Assembly (NCBI GenBank): GCA_017471175.1
Contig: JAFUVS010000014.1
Coordinates: forward strand, 124,001-188,000
Source: Paludibacteraceae bacterium
GTDB taxonomy: Bacteria > Bacteroidota > Bacteroidia > Bacteroidales > Paludibacteraceae
DNA: 64,000 nucleotides
Direction: 5' to 3'
Position numbers and translations under genes: made by a program. Positions within the stretch are counted from its first letter, which is position 1; each line of letters begins with the position of its first letter. Shown here in pieces: positions 20,101 through 26,793 of the stretch. The notes beneath the pieces were generated by a model that saw nothing but the letters and a program-made list of their open reading frames with translations, made no database searches and was not told the origin of the DNA.

Positions 20101-22780
20101 CTTCTATATAGGCACGACCGTTGGCAGTAATGATCCCGTGATCGTTCAGTTGGTTCTGACCGTTCAGGTAGTCGGCTGTATTATTGCGTATTACGCAGTT
20201 GACCATCTTCAACTCGGCGTAGCATATATAGCCTTCGCTGTTCGGGAACTCGCCATTGACATACACGGCTGCGCCCTTGGGCGATGAGCAGTTGGTTATA
20301 ACGCAGTTGCGCAGTTTATTACCGGTCATGTGAATGCGCTTCGCCCGAGGCGTAGAGTGATTATCAATCAGCACGCCACCGCCTGCTATAGCTGATCCGC
20401 TCAACTCCACGTTATGCGTATTGGCATCGCTCAAGGTAAAGCCATCGATGATAGTATGTTCCACATTCACCATCGCAATGACGTGTGCCGAGTTATTCTC
20501 ATAGCCGCGCTCGCCGCCTATACCTGTTACATTGGACGTGATACGGCTTTCGTAGGTACGGGGGTTACGTCCTTCCGTAGTAGTACCTGAAAGGGAGGCA
20601 GGATAGCCGCCATAGAGACGCATGTGGCTCTCCACGCGGACAGACGCCGTGCGGATATTCCAGTTGAGGTAGTTGCCCGTACCCGCTGTATTGATTGTAC
20701 CCTCTTTGACAAGGATCTGCACATAGTCATAGCGTGTCGGCTCACCTGTGGCTTGCCCTTTGTCATCAAGGGCAGGAATCATATAGTGGTGGTTACTGCC
20801 ATCATCATCCACAAGGTACTGGCGGAAGAACTGGATGGCCTCGCCCAAGTCTTTGATAGGCAGGTCCCACGAGTTGCCCTCGTGTTCGGCAGCACTGAAC
20901 TTGCCCTCGCTGTCGAACACGCCTTTGCGGTTCGGGTCGATGAAGAGCGTGGGGATAGGCGTTGTGCCTTGCCGCCCTTCAGTACCCTGCGGAGCCACAA
21001 GCGCATAGGTCATCGCATCCGGCTTGCGCACCAATGCACCGAGCGTAGAAACAGGCTCAAAAAGATTGGTTACCACACCATAGTCCGTATGCGCGTGGCG
21101 AATCCACTGCGAGGCATCCTGCACGGCATCCACCACTTGCACACCTTTTTGATCTAACGCCGAATACGAAGACAGGTGCCATATACGCGGTCCGGGGAAA
21201 TCTGCAGCCGACATATCCACAAAGACACCCGCGCCGGGAAGCGTATCGTTCCACTTCTCGGGATTAACCGTCGGAGCAAAGAAACACGGGAAATTGCCGG
21301 ACGAACCCTGAATGGGCAGATTGGACTTTTCCAACGAGAAGACCACCTCTTTCTGCACACCTGTCCAGTCGGAGATGTCGTGATTCATAAAGGCGCAGTG
21401 ATAGACAAAGACCTTATGCTGCACCGAATCTTTCACTTGTCGAACGGAAGCAAACTGAATGTCGTTATTGGTTTGGCAACGGTTACCCCAGAAGACGGAG
21501 TTGTAAATCATACCGCAGTCGCGGATATAGATACCCCCGGTACGACCGTGACGACGACCGTAGTAGGTTACATCCGGACCGATACAGCGGTTGGCAGTAA
21601 CGGTACAGTGGTTAATCGTTCCGCCCTCAGCAAGATAGATACCGCCGGCCTCGGCGGAAGCCGTATTGTTGTTAATCACGCAGGCAGCCGCAAAGGGATA
21701 GTAGTAACTGATAGCCGCCGTATCAATCGGAGCAATATGCTCCTCTATACGCTTGGCAATCGGATACTCGTTCGGCACGTGGCAAATGGACAGACCGCCA
21801 CCGCAACGTGCGGCACAATTGGTGATATGCGAATGACCTACCTGACCGTCATAGTCCACGCACGCGCCACCGCCGTAGCCTTGCACAACCCCCACGCCCG
21901 TAGCCTGGCAGGTATGGATATAGCAAAACTCAACTACGCCGCCGCCGTCCATATACGCACCGCCGCCACGCATCGTGGCACTGCAATTGGTTATGATACA
22001 GTTGCGTAGTTCGGAATTAGCCACCAAATACGCACCGCCGCCATAACCGGTATGCTCGCGCTTGATGGTACTGCGCGAGGAAGCATTACCGCCCGTTATG
22101 ACGCAACCGTTCACCGAGGCGGGATAAGGCAAAGGTTTGAAATGGTTGGCTATACTGTCGTTCGTCGTATCGTACTTGCCGTTGGTGGCGAACCAAACCA
22201 CGTGGTAGGAGTTGGCGGGGAAAGTAGTATTGAAGCGCCCGCGTATGCTGTCGTAGGTGAAAACGACCTCGGCAGTCGAGTGGTTGCCGCTCAAAATGGT
22301 CTTGTAGCGTAAGTCCCATTGGGAAGCCACATCCACGGCAGAGGTGGTACCTATGGACGAGTGCGACCAGTTGTCGGCGCACCGTTTGCCGTTAACCATT
22401 ATGCGGTCGGCAGGCGAGGCTTCCGGCGCATCGGGATTGAAGCCGCCATAGACGTGTATGCCGGCATATATCTTGAAGGATGTGCTGAGCATTGAGCCGC
22501 CGGATGATTCGGTGGACTCGGTAGGCACATACGTACCGGCTGCCACATAGACGGAGCCAGAGGTGAGGTTATGCTGATTGAGGTAGTCGCGCAGGTCGTT
22601 GATGGCTTCCTGCACATTGTCTTTGGCGTTTTGCCAACTGCGACCATCGTTATTATAACGCCCCGTAGTACGCACATAACGGATAGTATCCGTCTGCGCG
22701 CGGAGGGCTGCCGACTCGATGAATGTGTCCGCCAATAAGGCAGACACTGCAACGAGCAATATGTGTATATAGTGCTTCAC
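8177..22780 (-). CDS. Giant (4867-residue) beta-helix surface protein with T9SS type A sorting domain
   Basis: The protein has a signal peptide (MKHYIHILLVAVSALLADTF, processed near ALRAQ), then about seven right-handed parallel beta-helix modules. Each opens with a stretch like RYVRTTGRYNNDGRSWQNA...VQEAI or ILYVTPDGAGKRDGSSW, carries Pmp-like GGGAYL/GGGIYL turns, and closes with DIGAYE-like residues. The closings fall near residues 1113, 2127, 2617, 3443, 3952 and 4292; the module 1/2 boundary is near 600-630. Residues about 1460-1700 look like an inserted jelly-roll domain. After residue 4292 comes a non-helix region, then about 65 C-terminal residues (GGNLRIKGLNKGDRIYVYSASGMLV...RINNFSQKVV) typical of T9SS type A signals. 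It is the last gene of a fimbrial operon, 24 bases behind a fimbrial lipoprotein gene, so a surface adhesin or fimbria partner is the likely role. A G8 tract lies within the coding strand. The ligand is unknown. Confidence 0.9.
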   Translation of the reverse strand: MKHYIHILLVAVSALLADTFIESAALRAQTDTIRYVRTTGRYNNDGRSWQNAKDNVQEAINDLRDYLNQHNLTSGSVYVAAGTYVPTESTESSGGSMLSTSFKIYAGIHVYGGFNPDAPEASPADRIMVNGKRCADNWSHSSIGTTSAVDVASQWDLRYKTILSGNHSTAEVVFTYDSIRGRFNTTFPANSYHVVWFATNGKYDTTNDSIANHFKPLPYPASVNGCVITGGNASSRSTIKREHTGYGGGAYLVANSELRNCIITNCSATMRGGGAYMDGGGVVEFCYIHTCQATGVGVVQGYGGGACVDYDGQVGHSHITNCAARCGGGLSICHVPNEYPIAKRIEEHIAPIDTAAISYYYPFAAACVINNNTASAEAGGIYLAEGGTINHCTVTANRCIGPDVTYYGRRHGRTGGIYIRDCGMIYNSVFWGNRCQTNNDIQFASVRQVKDSVQHKVFVYHCAFMNHDISDWTGVQKEVVFSLEKSNLPIQGSSGNFPCFFAPTVNPEKWNDTLPGAGVFVDMSAADFPGPRIWHLSSYSALDQKGVQVVDAVQDASQWIRHAHTDYGVVTNLFEPVSTLGALVRKPDAMTYALVAPQGTEGRQGTTPIPTLFIDPNRKGVFDSEGKFSAAEHEGNSWDLPIKDLGEAIQFFRQYLVDDDGSNHHYMIPALDDKGQATGEPTRYDYVQILVKEGTINTAGTGNYLNWNIRTASVRVESHMRLYGGYPASLSGTTTEGRNPRTYESRITSNVTGIGGERGYENNSAHVIAMVNVEHTIIDGFTLSDANTHNVELSGSAIAGGGVLIDNHSTPRAKRIHMTGNKLRNCVITNCSSPKGAAVYVNGEFPNSEGYICYAELKMVNCVIRNNTADYLNGQNQLNDHGIITANGRAYIEVEHCDIVNNVGYPFKADDKTTDTNQQIMCQHPEHNNHGFHGFIRVNNSIVFCNGEKPIDDRGELGAADSVMSVFPDGQDYVFGEYNMFDKDLRLQLRDTLQPYGFFNPNFAYNIPSDFLPENWQGTTFGNSLLTPLPSEKNNKAIFTRTDRNAPTYPSFINPSRNVGTSINGDRPLYGGIVSYAPLTTNPCVNAAGSQYPAPENYDRTDNCVRDRGGVADIGAIECADLPVAGAILYVTPDGAGKRDGSSWSNAIAGNTVYRLYNAPAADGDSVDIASGARLINQSTGEPVLTTDTRYCGGYARKYEYTMSQEKTRSTTTSMERNIYQGGDNDRTDTVSTGTPSTKTTTGNWYTDGIFWDGYDPSLAVNADYPYGEMSGASRAVFRATDNFSPMDDNNSAITTFDNSNATKAVNSGQIIIRNERKENYVSGLQYAVEQASMLNKTLHEDSVQVWVGAGKYTDYKGFVMRDSVTVLGGFPAGKFQAPGMNERRALMSNVVAIPKSKENKDLDPGDYETILQISDDNPKKSNTEITPAAIKFYDNGPSIKWQFTKYIDDTLTHFTDNYYRWEATGKTDVSDTYIRYPDMLGGGSNVWGQRHKIDKSGTTANYFVAGDEVFGGQTWASGDHVVYAYFGPSWKDPAMNNNQGWELVYEDLSGNIDFSSFKFDGNKDVLDASGTKIGTVPRGMALSGYMKNMSAWQTMKHVPAGSYQLEIDLGAYYTNAPTEENTRITFYIIDAEGTQKVSREIFCNGDKLRQYIFNFEQPIEGDLIIRLMSAPGNQNPTWNNAANTRKVYMANVHLYEIGDPTAGEYVLDHTTTHDESSGTSMKVTPSKDTNWRNVSRTTLRKRVLTMPDVTNPVYGSGLGDPKKRGAGQLGDALAHFERVIKESRKSNSKTGGTINGRHQDPNYKEYNEANWDGFTIRHGFIYDQCLAHGGGAGVNMYEGGHLANCIVTDNWAGAMCMKGGGVFCDGSNSTIENCFILNNVSTKGTQMTQEQEFAGGLFMYEGTCFNTLIANNYAHGFGGGLGLCVGKFYNNTVAYNYGECANSKSGNKKVGGLRIASGAASSILIANSILYGNNGLAVDMTDNSDYAPFLNCYIQSTDAITKNAITHAISTTGSGNFGVGNAFHNGQAASANTTPFGDDVDGSGTYTGNAKTNNNFALRQVEGIHCVNSGTEDFAGTLEEALAKASTSAISEAKRAEYRAAVAGVELPANDVVYAKRVQDCQVDIGAYEFDAAFAIRPDTTSHPGKAIYYVSFDSPGGDASARSPENAACRQKLQKVLDAAGRYKYALMTDESYNHGATLVEGKTKVDPFVADEPNKYWTVEVRLEGDSTNATRSQDYAAYYTPTRSVKHGTAHYTDNTLDYSFIIPHGVQLKGGYTSDYYHYEDASGNVVAAGTTGARIVDERDPLTFRTVLSGQITSITGAEGNCFHVVTFTDDLFETNELMIGEGNQLAAFSALSDAEAHRAVVDGLFIEDGLANSPDEDDRMGGAAVVPSYAHISNCVVQNNEAKGQGGGLYLKPGALVSGTILRNNTADMGGGMYIEAPSDPDSLAHVFATTICENNASTTAGGMWFSNTYARVSSTVIWNNAANDFANVSGSFNRTDAASGYPFSFCAIESRRVEGQGNVELSPRETEGVRWDRQDPFDAVLYYPVEMSSTLSRAGMTYSEWNKARSKYTTLDTIDIAGVNRTRWTVPHVERGFKWGEDTLVVKNNDFIEIGARALNKNFEINVDERYVMRRLYVMHTELLDPVAARTLQDNTRTDSISLMYRQLGSCMLNPFHRLGDAFDYIIAARKMNPAKYRNARFEVYVERGTFYPYHNPYGEQTEVRTNTFLIPEATTVVGGVNSQLPNHKYCQAGYEDKYTNTVVGNGNNVVIPGTGYVLDYATATDISRCDADHRPMSDYNLNSVIEPWEFERQTILSGNVVSGEDYTHVYHIITVHADSAYIGPQPYKYRTNNPNANWRNGEKIFSNPIQTTDADHFYEECAASVAARAIILDGINITGGYANRIDSLDAVHHPFTTKTYFRGGGILVDGNWTKDFNDPENEDVPNVTDPAKYNIPLVVRNCQFSNNMAGNGGALYSNGSISVYSSHFMQNYSQGPMTKRDQKYIPWTAGGCIATNAYCGVVNTLFDNNEACRGLYPITVTGKEYIPDADARQGFGGVLSVAADSKMRVANCHFMRNKAVAYPSIYNFLTNDQYASADDKQFAFNSIFWGNEVFNVESIDEFESVEAPSAEQINAFNTKYKASRAKVFHYDAEQMKTYERLFHEYDSLYNYYAADYDTFNVVVTDKLQELRLQADKMEGLYFCSYRKTFGPTGMRPTSEGYLMTEAEQRAFADPRGRAVKLKQDDNGDWVDDYSDLFTYVHGNNNVLINRLNNAADGPNFKQPSSVPGLEGYMQNADWLLGRMNLTTDMGWGHLKQKVSRAVAHYITRYTGAEQFKTQEKALEAAKAVNPDTNLQDAVRPVYGLPNATFDGVTEQDETALYNLLAKRSSVEGLTTPRIPIGTQRYMEYTRSTDDSEEVGNMLRISTNPRLNVSDVYIDHGIYEYQYVQLDIKGNEIDTMWVATKAKGRNQTGLTWETPTTDLQRAIDVLMSSHNNHDKYICFLGDEEDRFAPSNVLDNRRAFVITSNSLSPLLPDSALADVDYAVPSITFLGGYSYDSKHKERDPVAHPTIIEMPDAGNRNQLNQLFVIEDMTRQKVQANWLGNFTSRDSVVVPVTFDGITFINPYSKKDVRADVGTDIGGLMNLKGGAAIYYRWQRQYEDEGGVYTPDINLTLHPDSALVDGSMVTVPKLTISNCVFMDNGERTEDLLERSSTVRIDHGGGSSLIVNSLFHSNAGAPVYAKRYDVVTGENDLARTPNDVVIVNSTFALNDGHIVLESDNSEVHNSLIWLDDLANDTTTQLQLHDDIWDRAANRDRVGIVDRMTHNAVWGCFRSGDDTYHNDSLSTINADVFVGPCFANPIIGAVTSEERRARDFHLNPAVATMNRADTALYRSRVFFRQYPDTTALTHNAFWKRSNGFKAASIGSLAADLDLSSKARLFGVGMERGAYECRAVLQRILYVQPTLPAAMAGNGASWQSPFGQGQLQTALDVAAVYTYLNRDADRETRKAYVFVKGSFDSDEQTDLVARDGVSVYGSLPTNFIDTAFIDEETNQFTNAECQRYVNYVRAVTNGVASPAATPSRLHSLSVAGDADYTTGFLLDGFVFGGNGTQRTASPVVLDNVHTAVRNCLFTDLNVADAPVADIRRGLLYNSLFYADTAAAVVRLGAGGLALNNTIVAARSGDKPLDLSNAATGAALNNIALNAKDSVMGCFATYLTPRNAYTLPDFLTRTPALAYQLHEQSKHINGGTTLLTAFNAYIADDIINIHRDRDLLGNPRLLGGQLDKGAFETWRIEPNTVVEITARTNPILTPAAIMSASDEDKKVSFTDNYGGNKYPHAGSVTYLMDSSALTMAYAQSGDFIDLKGDPIIFRPGFMLVKPGASFYGNGYDVQINYLAAEKQFANQRYSMTAWPFAYNVANILTATHSTSTDSLHQTLNPAPFSTYIYSGAARSAKDYVFHTDSSSLWLKVDTLNRSAQEAYLMDFGSSTSALLRFTSFASQLGDYVYTEHGEDKIVTLTQYDHRQAGNGAELNFTRQEDMGWNMKGLPWLVSNYRTDTIMQAGNFLRQMYIPHVFYQMDGAGEYIGNGSQVYATRSWDNGSSMSMGTGFLLQTATTRDHEDLVFHLPYYGRNERASRPIMRIANRRGDGDRVLLIPDSTTDKSVTYRYGRDGIKWLTNDIASQMYLIDDSKAQLSLLGSAPTETDIRLGLSIAEGKNYAPQRLPAEVDSDDNFYTFSLPEPEAFRGYDYVWVIDYKENTVANLLEKDYQTRIEPGNHTNRFAVRIGRFPIAGNHSTTPYDVYTSGGNLRIKGLNKGDRIYVYSASGMLVCSAVADGFEYSTQLLRGLSYVVRINNFSQKVVNP
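8180..8390 (-). other. T9SS type A C-terminal sorting domain
   Basis: The last 65-70 residues of the giant protein have the hallmark pattern of type IX cargo: GGNLRIKGL, then a basic/Gly turn, IYVYSASGMLVCS, and a final LLRGLSYVVRINNFSQKVV. Known family behaviour is export across the outer membrane followed by removal of this domain and attachment to surface lipopolysaccharide. No T9SS component genes are in the window. Confidence 0.85.
15613..15620 (-). repeat. G8 homopolymer inside the giant beta-helix gene
   Basis: Eight consecutive C on the plus strand (G on the coding strand) encode Met-Gly-Gly-Ala near residue 2386. Loss or gain of one base would shift the frame and remove the C-terminal half including the T9SS domain. 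Confidence 0.9.
17680..18400 (-). other. Probable inserted jelly-roll/carbohydrate-binding-like domain in the giant protein
   Basis: Residues about 1460-1700 lack GGG beta-helix turns. They read instead as a beta-sandwich (VPAGSYQLEIDLGAYYTN, TRITFYIIDAEG, YIFNFEQPIEGDLIIRLMS, ANTRKVYMANVHLYEIG), a pattern seen in galactose-binding-like domains. The DNA is visibly more AT-rich than the flanking helix modules. Confidence 0.5.
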
Positions 22781-22804
22781 TTTTTATTCTCCAAACCCAA
22801 ATGT

Positions 22805-23884
22805 TCATTCCGCAATCGTAATCGTAGCCGTTTCATTCTTCAAGGGTCGCGTGAAACGAAAGTCGGCACGCAGCCACGGAACGAACGGACTGGCTGCGTT
22901 GAAAGGTTGGTTGACGGTCAGCTGATAACCGTCTCCCGCAAGCTCGTTGGTACGCATCACCAACTGCAAGGGGAAGTAGTCGGAATTATTGACGCGATAT
23001 GGTATGGTATAGAAATAGTATCTGCCTTCCCACCACAGCCCTTCGTCTGCAGGGGTGACCACATCGCTTATTTCGTAGCCGGGAACGGGTATTGTCGTTA
23101 CGGTGTTCTCCATCGGGCGGAACAAATAACTCCAGCCGTTGTATAGCCCGCGAACGCTCATCGAAGTGAGGCGCACTGCCTGCGTAGGATTGGACTTGAT
23201 ACGCACCGAATCCGCCACGTTCCACTTCAAGTCCACCTTGGCTGCCACGTGATAGAGCATCAGATTAACCGTAGGATGGTTATTGCCGATGCTGCTAAAC
23301 GAGCCGTAGTACTCGCCGTCCACCTCGTAGTTGTAAGGTGAGGTGTAGATATGCTGTACGTTACGTTGGATCGAATCGGGCGAGGCATCAAAGCGCAGGT
23401 TGAGTACATCATCCAACGTCTCAACAGACGAGAGCGAAGTCTCAAAGCGCAGCCGCTTGGCGGACATTACGGCATAGACACGCCCGTTGAAACGATCGCT
23501 CGTAAGCATATACTTAATCGCACGCTTGTAACGGAAAATGCTGTCATTTTCCGTCTGCAAACGACCGTGGTAGCGCAGTTTTTCCCACTGATCGGCTTCC
23601 AGGACATCCTCCACACGATCATAGACCGTCCATTGCTCGCCCCGCTGACGCAGTAAAAATATATACACGTAGCGCGGCAACGTAAACATCTCTGCCTGCC
23701 CGGGGTCGCCCATTATGCGACGTTGGTTGTTTTGGCTGACGGACAGAAAATCGCCTGCCGGCAGGCACAGCGAAAGAGAAGCCTCCATCGGGGTTTCCAA
23801 TTCCTCTTCCTTTTTACTGCTGCACGCCGCCGTCAAAAACACCGTGCAGAGCAGAATATATAGATATGAAAACTTAATTTTCAT
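22805..23884 (-). CDS. Fimbrial accessory lipoprotein (fimbrillin-like, Mfa3/Mfa4 type)
   Basis: A 359-residue predicted lipoprotein: MKIKFSYLYILLCTVFLTAAC, with Cys21 in the lipobox LTAAC. The mature part contains LPRYVYIFLLRQRGEQW and LMLYHVAAKVDLKWNVAD, strand patterns typical of the two-domain fimbrillin fold, and RLTSMSVRGLYNGWSYLFRP. It lies 30 bases behind the FimB/Mfa2 gene and 24 bases ahead of the giant beta-helix gene. Proteins in this position in Porphyromonas mfa/fim clusters are tip or accessory subunits, but I cannot assign it to Mfa3, Mfa4 or FimC-E specifically. Polymerisation by strand exchange after protease trimming is family knowledge, not visible here. Confidence 0.72.
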   Translation of the reverse strand: MKIKFSYLYILLCTVFLTAACSSKKEEELETPMEASLSLCLPAGDFLSVSQNNQRRIMGDPGQAEMFTLPRYVYIFLLRQRGEQWTVYDRVEDVLEADQWEKLRYHGRLQTENDSIFRYKRAIKYMLTSDRFNGRVYAVMSAKRLRFETSLSSVETLDDVLNLRFDASPDSIQRNVQHIYTSPYNYEVDGEYYGSFSSIGNNHPTVNLMLYHVAAKVDLKWNVADSVRIKSNPTQAVRLTSMSVRGLYNGWSYLFRPMENTVTTIPVPGYEISDVVTPADEGLWWEGRYYFYTIPYRVNNSDYFPLQLVMRTNELAGDGYQLTVNQPFNAASPFVPWLRADFRFTRPLKNETATITIAE

Positions 23885-23914
23885 TTCAGATGTATCCTCT
23901 TCCCTATCTCCTCA

Positions 23915-24931
23915 TTATATATCCACATCAAATCCTCCGCCCTGCTTCCAGTCAAGTGCCACCGAGACACCGACTTCTTTTTGTCCCTCTTCGGGATTCA
24001 GCCCGCCGTTGTTCCCCATTTTCATTTTCAGGACACGCAGTGTGCCTGCCTGTAGCGGTTGGTCAACCGTAATCGTGGTAGTAGTATGGCGGTTGCCTAT
24101 GAGCGTCGCGTTTATCTGCACTTGCCACGAGGCATCGTCTTGGGTAGCCAGCCCCACGGTCGCCATACAAGCATATTGTGCAGTCTCTTCCGCTGCGGCG
24201 CGGCGTAGCGTTGCTGCGCTTGACGGTTCTATAGGCACGTTCTCCAAAAGCATCGTCGGAGCGGACGTGAAGAGGAACGAGCTGTCGCGTACCGAAAAGC
24301 CGCTTGCCGAGCCTTCCATTGTGCCGGACAGCGATACCAATGAGTCGCAGCCGGTTGTGTCAATTACTACTGCCACGGCGGCGGTAATCATATAAAGATG
24401 CACATCAAAGTGCAGCGTTGAGTCGTTCACCTCCATCGGCAGCCGAGCGGTGAACACACCTGTATTGAGGCTACTAACCTCTTGTTTATCAGAAAGGCGC
24501 AACTGCATCGTAGTGGAGTGGTCGCCGTCCTGCATGTGTACCTCGCGGTTGTCGTCTATGTTAGCCACCGCAAGGTGCATATAGTTCTCCTGTGGGAGTC
24601 GAATCGAATAACTGGTTCTGTTGTCGTTGATAACCTCGCTGATACGGTAGCGCACATCGTCTTTTTCTTCGGAATAGAAACGCAAGTCAATGTCTTGCGC
24701 CTTATCGGTAAAGACGGGCGCGAGCCACTGCTCCAAAGCGCGGCGAACAGGTGCTTCGGTCTGCGCTGCCAACTCGGCTTGCAACTGCACACTCAAAGCC
24801 GTGTGCAGTTGCAAATCGTAGTCGATTACCAGTTCCTTGTCGCATACGTTCAAGTCATCGTCAATGAGACTGCAACCTGCGAGCAGAGCGACAAAGAACA
24901 GAGGTACCAATATGACAATCAGTCGTTTCAA
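23915..24931 (-). CDS. FimB/Mfa2 family fimbrial anchor lipoprotein
   Basis: A 338-residue lipoprotein: MKRLIVILVPLFFVALLAGC, Cys20 as the lipidated residue. Immediately after it, SLIDDDLNVCDKELVIDYDL matches the FimB/Mfa2 (DUF1812) signature of an acidic DDL-x-x-C motif. In Porphyromonas this family anchors the fimbrial shaft in the outer membrane and limits its length. The C-terminus (VGVSVALDWKQGGGFDVDI) closely resembles that of the neighbouring fimbrillin (IGLSVDLNWESGHVYELDL), suggesting a shared terminal strand used in assembly. It sits 22 bases after the fimbrillin gene and 30 before the accessory lipoprotein gene. Confidence 0.85.
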   Translation of the reverse strand: MKRLIVILVPLFFVALLAGCSLIDDDLNVCDKELVIDYDLQLHTALSVQLQAELAAQTEAPVRRALEQWLAPVFTDKAQDIDLRFYSEEKDDVRYRISEVINDNRTSYSIRLPQENYMHLAVANIDDNREVHMQDGDHSTTMQLRLSDKQEVSSLNTGVFTARLPMEVNDSTLHFDVHLYMITAAVAVVIDTTGCDSLVSLSGTMEGSASGFSVRDSSFLFTSAPTMLLENVPIEPSSAATLRRAAAEETAQYACMATVGLATQDDASWQVQINATLIGNRHTTTTITVDQPLQAGTLRVLKMKMGNNGGLNPEEGQKEVGVSVALDWKQGGGFDVDI

Positions 24932-24953
24932 AACCTTTTATCTGATTCTCGTA

Positions 24954-26714
24954 TTAGAGATCGAGCTCATAAACGTGACCGGACTCCCAGTTCAGGTCAA
25001 CCGACAGACCAATCTCCAGTTGCGGAGCCTTCAAGTCAGGAATAGTGTTGTACGCGCTCTTCAAGTCCTTGATAGCCACGGCGGCGGTAGTCGTGTAGTC
25101 CTGCTTGAACACTTTGCTTTGTGTCTCGATAGCAGCAGAAGCGGTCAACTGACCTACGAGATAGAACTTGCCACCTACAGGAACAATACCGTCCACACCG
25201 TAGAAGTCCTTGGTTGAGGTGTTGGTGAACTCAATAGCGATGAACTCGTTTTCACCTGCGGGCGTTTCCAATACGAGCGTAGAGTTGGCTGCGCTGTAGC
25301 CGGAAGCATCGTAGGTCATCGTGTTGGTCATCACGTTATCATAGATAGTATAAGCATAACCGATTGAACCGCCATAGGTAGCCTGCGTGAAGTCGAAACC
25401 TACGTTCTTCTGACCGCCTACCAGTACTGCGCTGACAGGATAACCGCCTACGGGGTTGGTAACCTTGTTGTTGGTAGTTACAGGGTCATTGTCCTCCAGG
25501 TTGGTACCCTCTTTGAATTTAACCTTTACATCCAAGCGAGCCACAGCATATTGGATGGTGTCTTTCAGAGCGATAGAACGAGTAGTGGTATTAACAGAAC
25601 TATTGTCATTCTCATAGGTTGCCAAAATAGCCTTCCAACTTTCTGCACCGGTGTAGTTGTCCAATTTGGAAGTAGTTGCAGTCATAATCTGCGTGTTGGC
25701 AGTGTACCAGAGCGAAGCGGGATATACATAGCGGTCAACTTGAGCAGGCTCCAAACCACCATAAGCGTGAGCGGCGTTGCCATCGAACTGCTTAGTAGTT
25801 GTGTTGTAAACTACGGCTACAGCACCATCGGGCAGGTTCACGCTTGCGGGGAAACCTTGCAGAGAAGAAACCAGTTCAAGGGCGCCGGTCTCCGTATCCA
25901 CGGTAGCGTAGGTAGCGTCAGCAATAGCCGCCTTGATAGCAGTAGCCATCGCGTCGCCGGTGGTCATCATAAGCGATTTGTAGAGGTCTTCCATCATACG
26001 GCGGATACCGAACGAACTCAGTACGGTAGCCGAGCTGTATTTCTGGAATGTCTCATAGAGACCTTCGTTGTCCGAAGAGGTGTACTCTTTCCACATCTTG
26101 GTGCCGTCACTTGCGTTAGCCACAGCATTCAGATAAGCAATCAGACCCGTGTAGGCAGCATTTGTTTCAACTGTAGAAGCGTTGGGATTGATGGGTTCGA
26201 GCGAGAAAGTGAAAGCAGAAGGCTGACCTGTCAAGGAAGCAGCGAGCGAACCTTTTTCGAAATTAGAACCGGATTTACCGGACTCACCATAGAACAAGAA
26301 AGCGGACGAACCGAGGGGCACACTCTTGCCGGTAAACACTTTAGCGCGACCATTGGGGCTGGCGGTATAGGTTTGCGTTGCGCCGATAGCACCCAGAACG
26401 ATGTTGTCACCAAGACGAGTAGAAGAGGACGTCACCTTTGCCGAAGGACCGAACGGAACGAGCGTGATGCCATTCATACCGTTGGTACCGAAATCGGTGT
26501 GACCGCCGAGTTGAACGGTAGCACCCGGCATACGACGTGCGGCAGCACCGGCTGCACCTACCTGACCGGGCAGCGAGATAGCGATGTCGGTCGTTACTTG
26601 AGGAGCATTGGCTTGCGCTGCGGGCTCTTCACTTTTCTTCTTCTCGCAAGAAACGAGAGTTGCCACTCCTACGAGACCAATCATAGCCACGTAAGAAAAT
26701 CTTTTGAAGTTCAT
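24954..26714 (-). CDS. Mfa1-like major fimbrillin precursor
   Basis: A 586-residue lipoprotein precursor: MNFKRFSYVAMIGLVGVATLVSC, Cys23 in the lipobox. A lysine-rich linker and QVTTDIAISLPGQVG lead to an Arg-Arg pair at residues 60-61 (GAAARRMPGATVQLGG), a plausible trimming site by analogy to fimbrillins cut after Arg. The body is rich in Thr/Ala/Gly beta-strand sequence. The C-terminus VDLNWESGHVYELDL aligns in style with the Mfa1 C-terminal strand. It is the second gene of the fimbrial operon and likely the shaft subunit. The 79-base gap before it is AT-rich with repeated AATTAGGTTAA units and no recognisable promoter. Confidence 0.82.
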   Translation of the reverse strand: MNFKRFSYVAMIGLVGVATLVSCEKKKSEEPAAQANAPQVTTDIAISLPGQVGAAGAAARRMPGATVQLGGHTDFGTNGMNGITLVPFGPSAKVTSSSTRLGDNIVLGAIGATQTYTASPNGRAKVFTGKSVPLGSSAFLFYGESGKSGSNFEKGSLAASLTGQPSAFTFSLEPINPNASTVETNAAYTGLIAYLNAVANASDGTKMWKEYTSSDNEGLYETFQKYSSATVLSSFGIRRMMEDLYKSLMMTTGDAMATAIKAAIADATYATVDTETGALELVSSLQGFPASVNLPDGAVAVVYNTTTKQFDGNAAHAYGGLEPAQVDRYVYPASLWYTANTQIMTATTSKLDNYTGAESWKAILATYENDNSSVNTTTRSIALKDTIQYAVARLDVKVKFKEGTNLEDNDPVTTNNKVTNPVGGYPVSAVLVGGQKNVGFDFTQATYGGSIGYAYTIYDNVMTNTMTYDASGYSAANSTLVLETPAGENEFIAIEFTNTSTKDFYGVDGIVPVGGKFYLVGQLTASAAIETQSKVFKQDYTTTAAVAIKDLKSAYNTIPDLKAPQLEIGLSVDLNWESGHVYELDL

Positions 26715-26731
26715 AGTTAATTAAATTGGTT

Positions 26732-26755
26732 AATTAGGTTAATAAATTAGGTTAA
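26732..26755 (-). repeat. AATTAGGTTAA direct repeats ahead of the fimbrillin gene
   Basis: AATTAGGTTAA occurs at 26732-26742 and 26745-26755 (13-base period), with a related AATTGGTTAATT just before. The repeats lie 18-41 bases upstream of the fimbrillin ATG, in its leader, and may influence translation initiation. Confidence 0.6.
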
Positions 26756-26793
26756 TTTTTTTCGGTTTTTTCTACCTTATTATACTAATTGGG

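Noticed and set aside
25551-26720. 389-residue plus-strand frame opposite the fimbrillin gene
   Set aside because: Exactly antisense to a well-supported lipoprotein gene, with Cys/Arg/Ser-rich non-protein-like composition and no family resemblance. Other long antisense frames (e.g. 15545-16459, 21176-22009, 49193-50308, 47730-48800) are rejected for the same reason.
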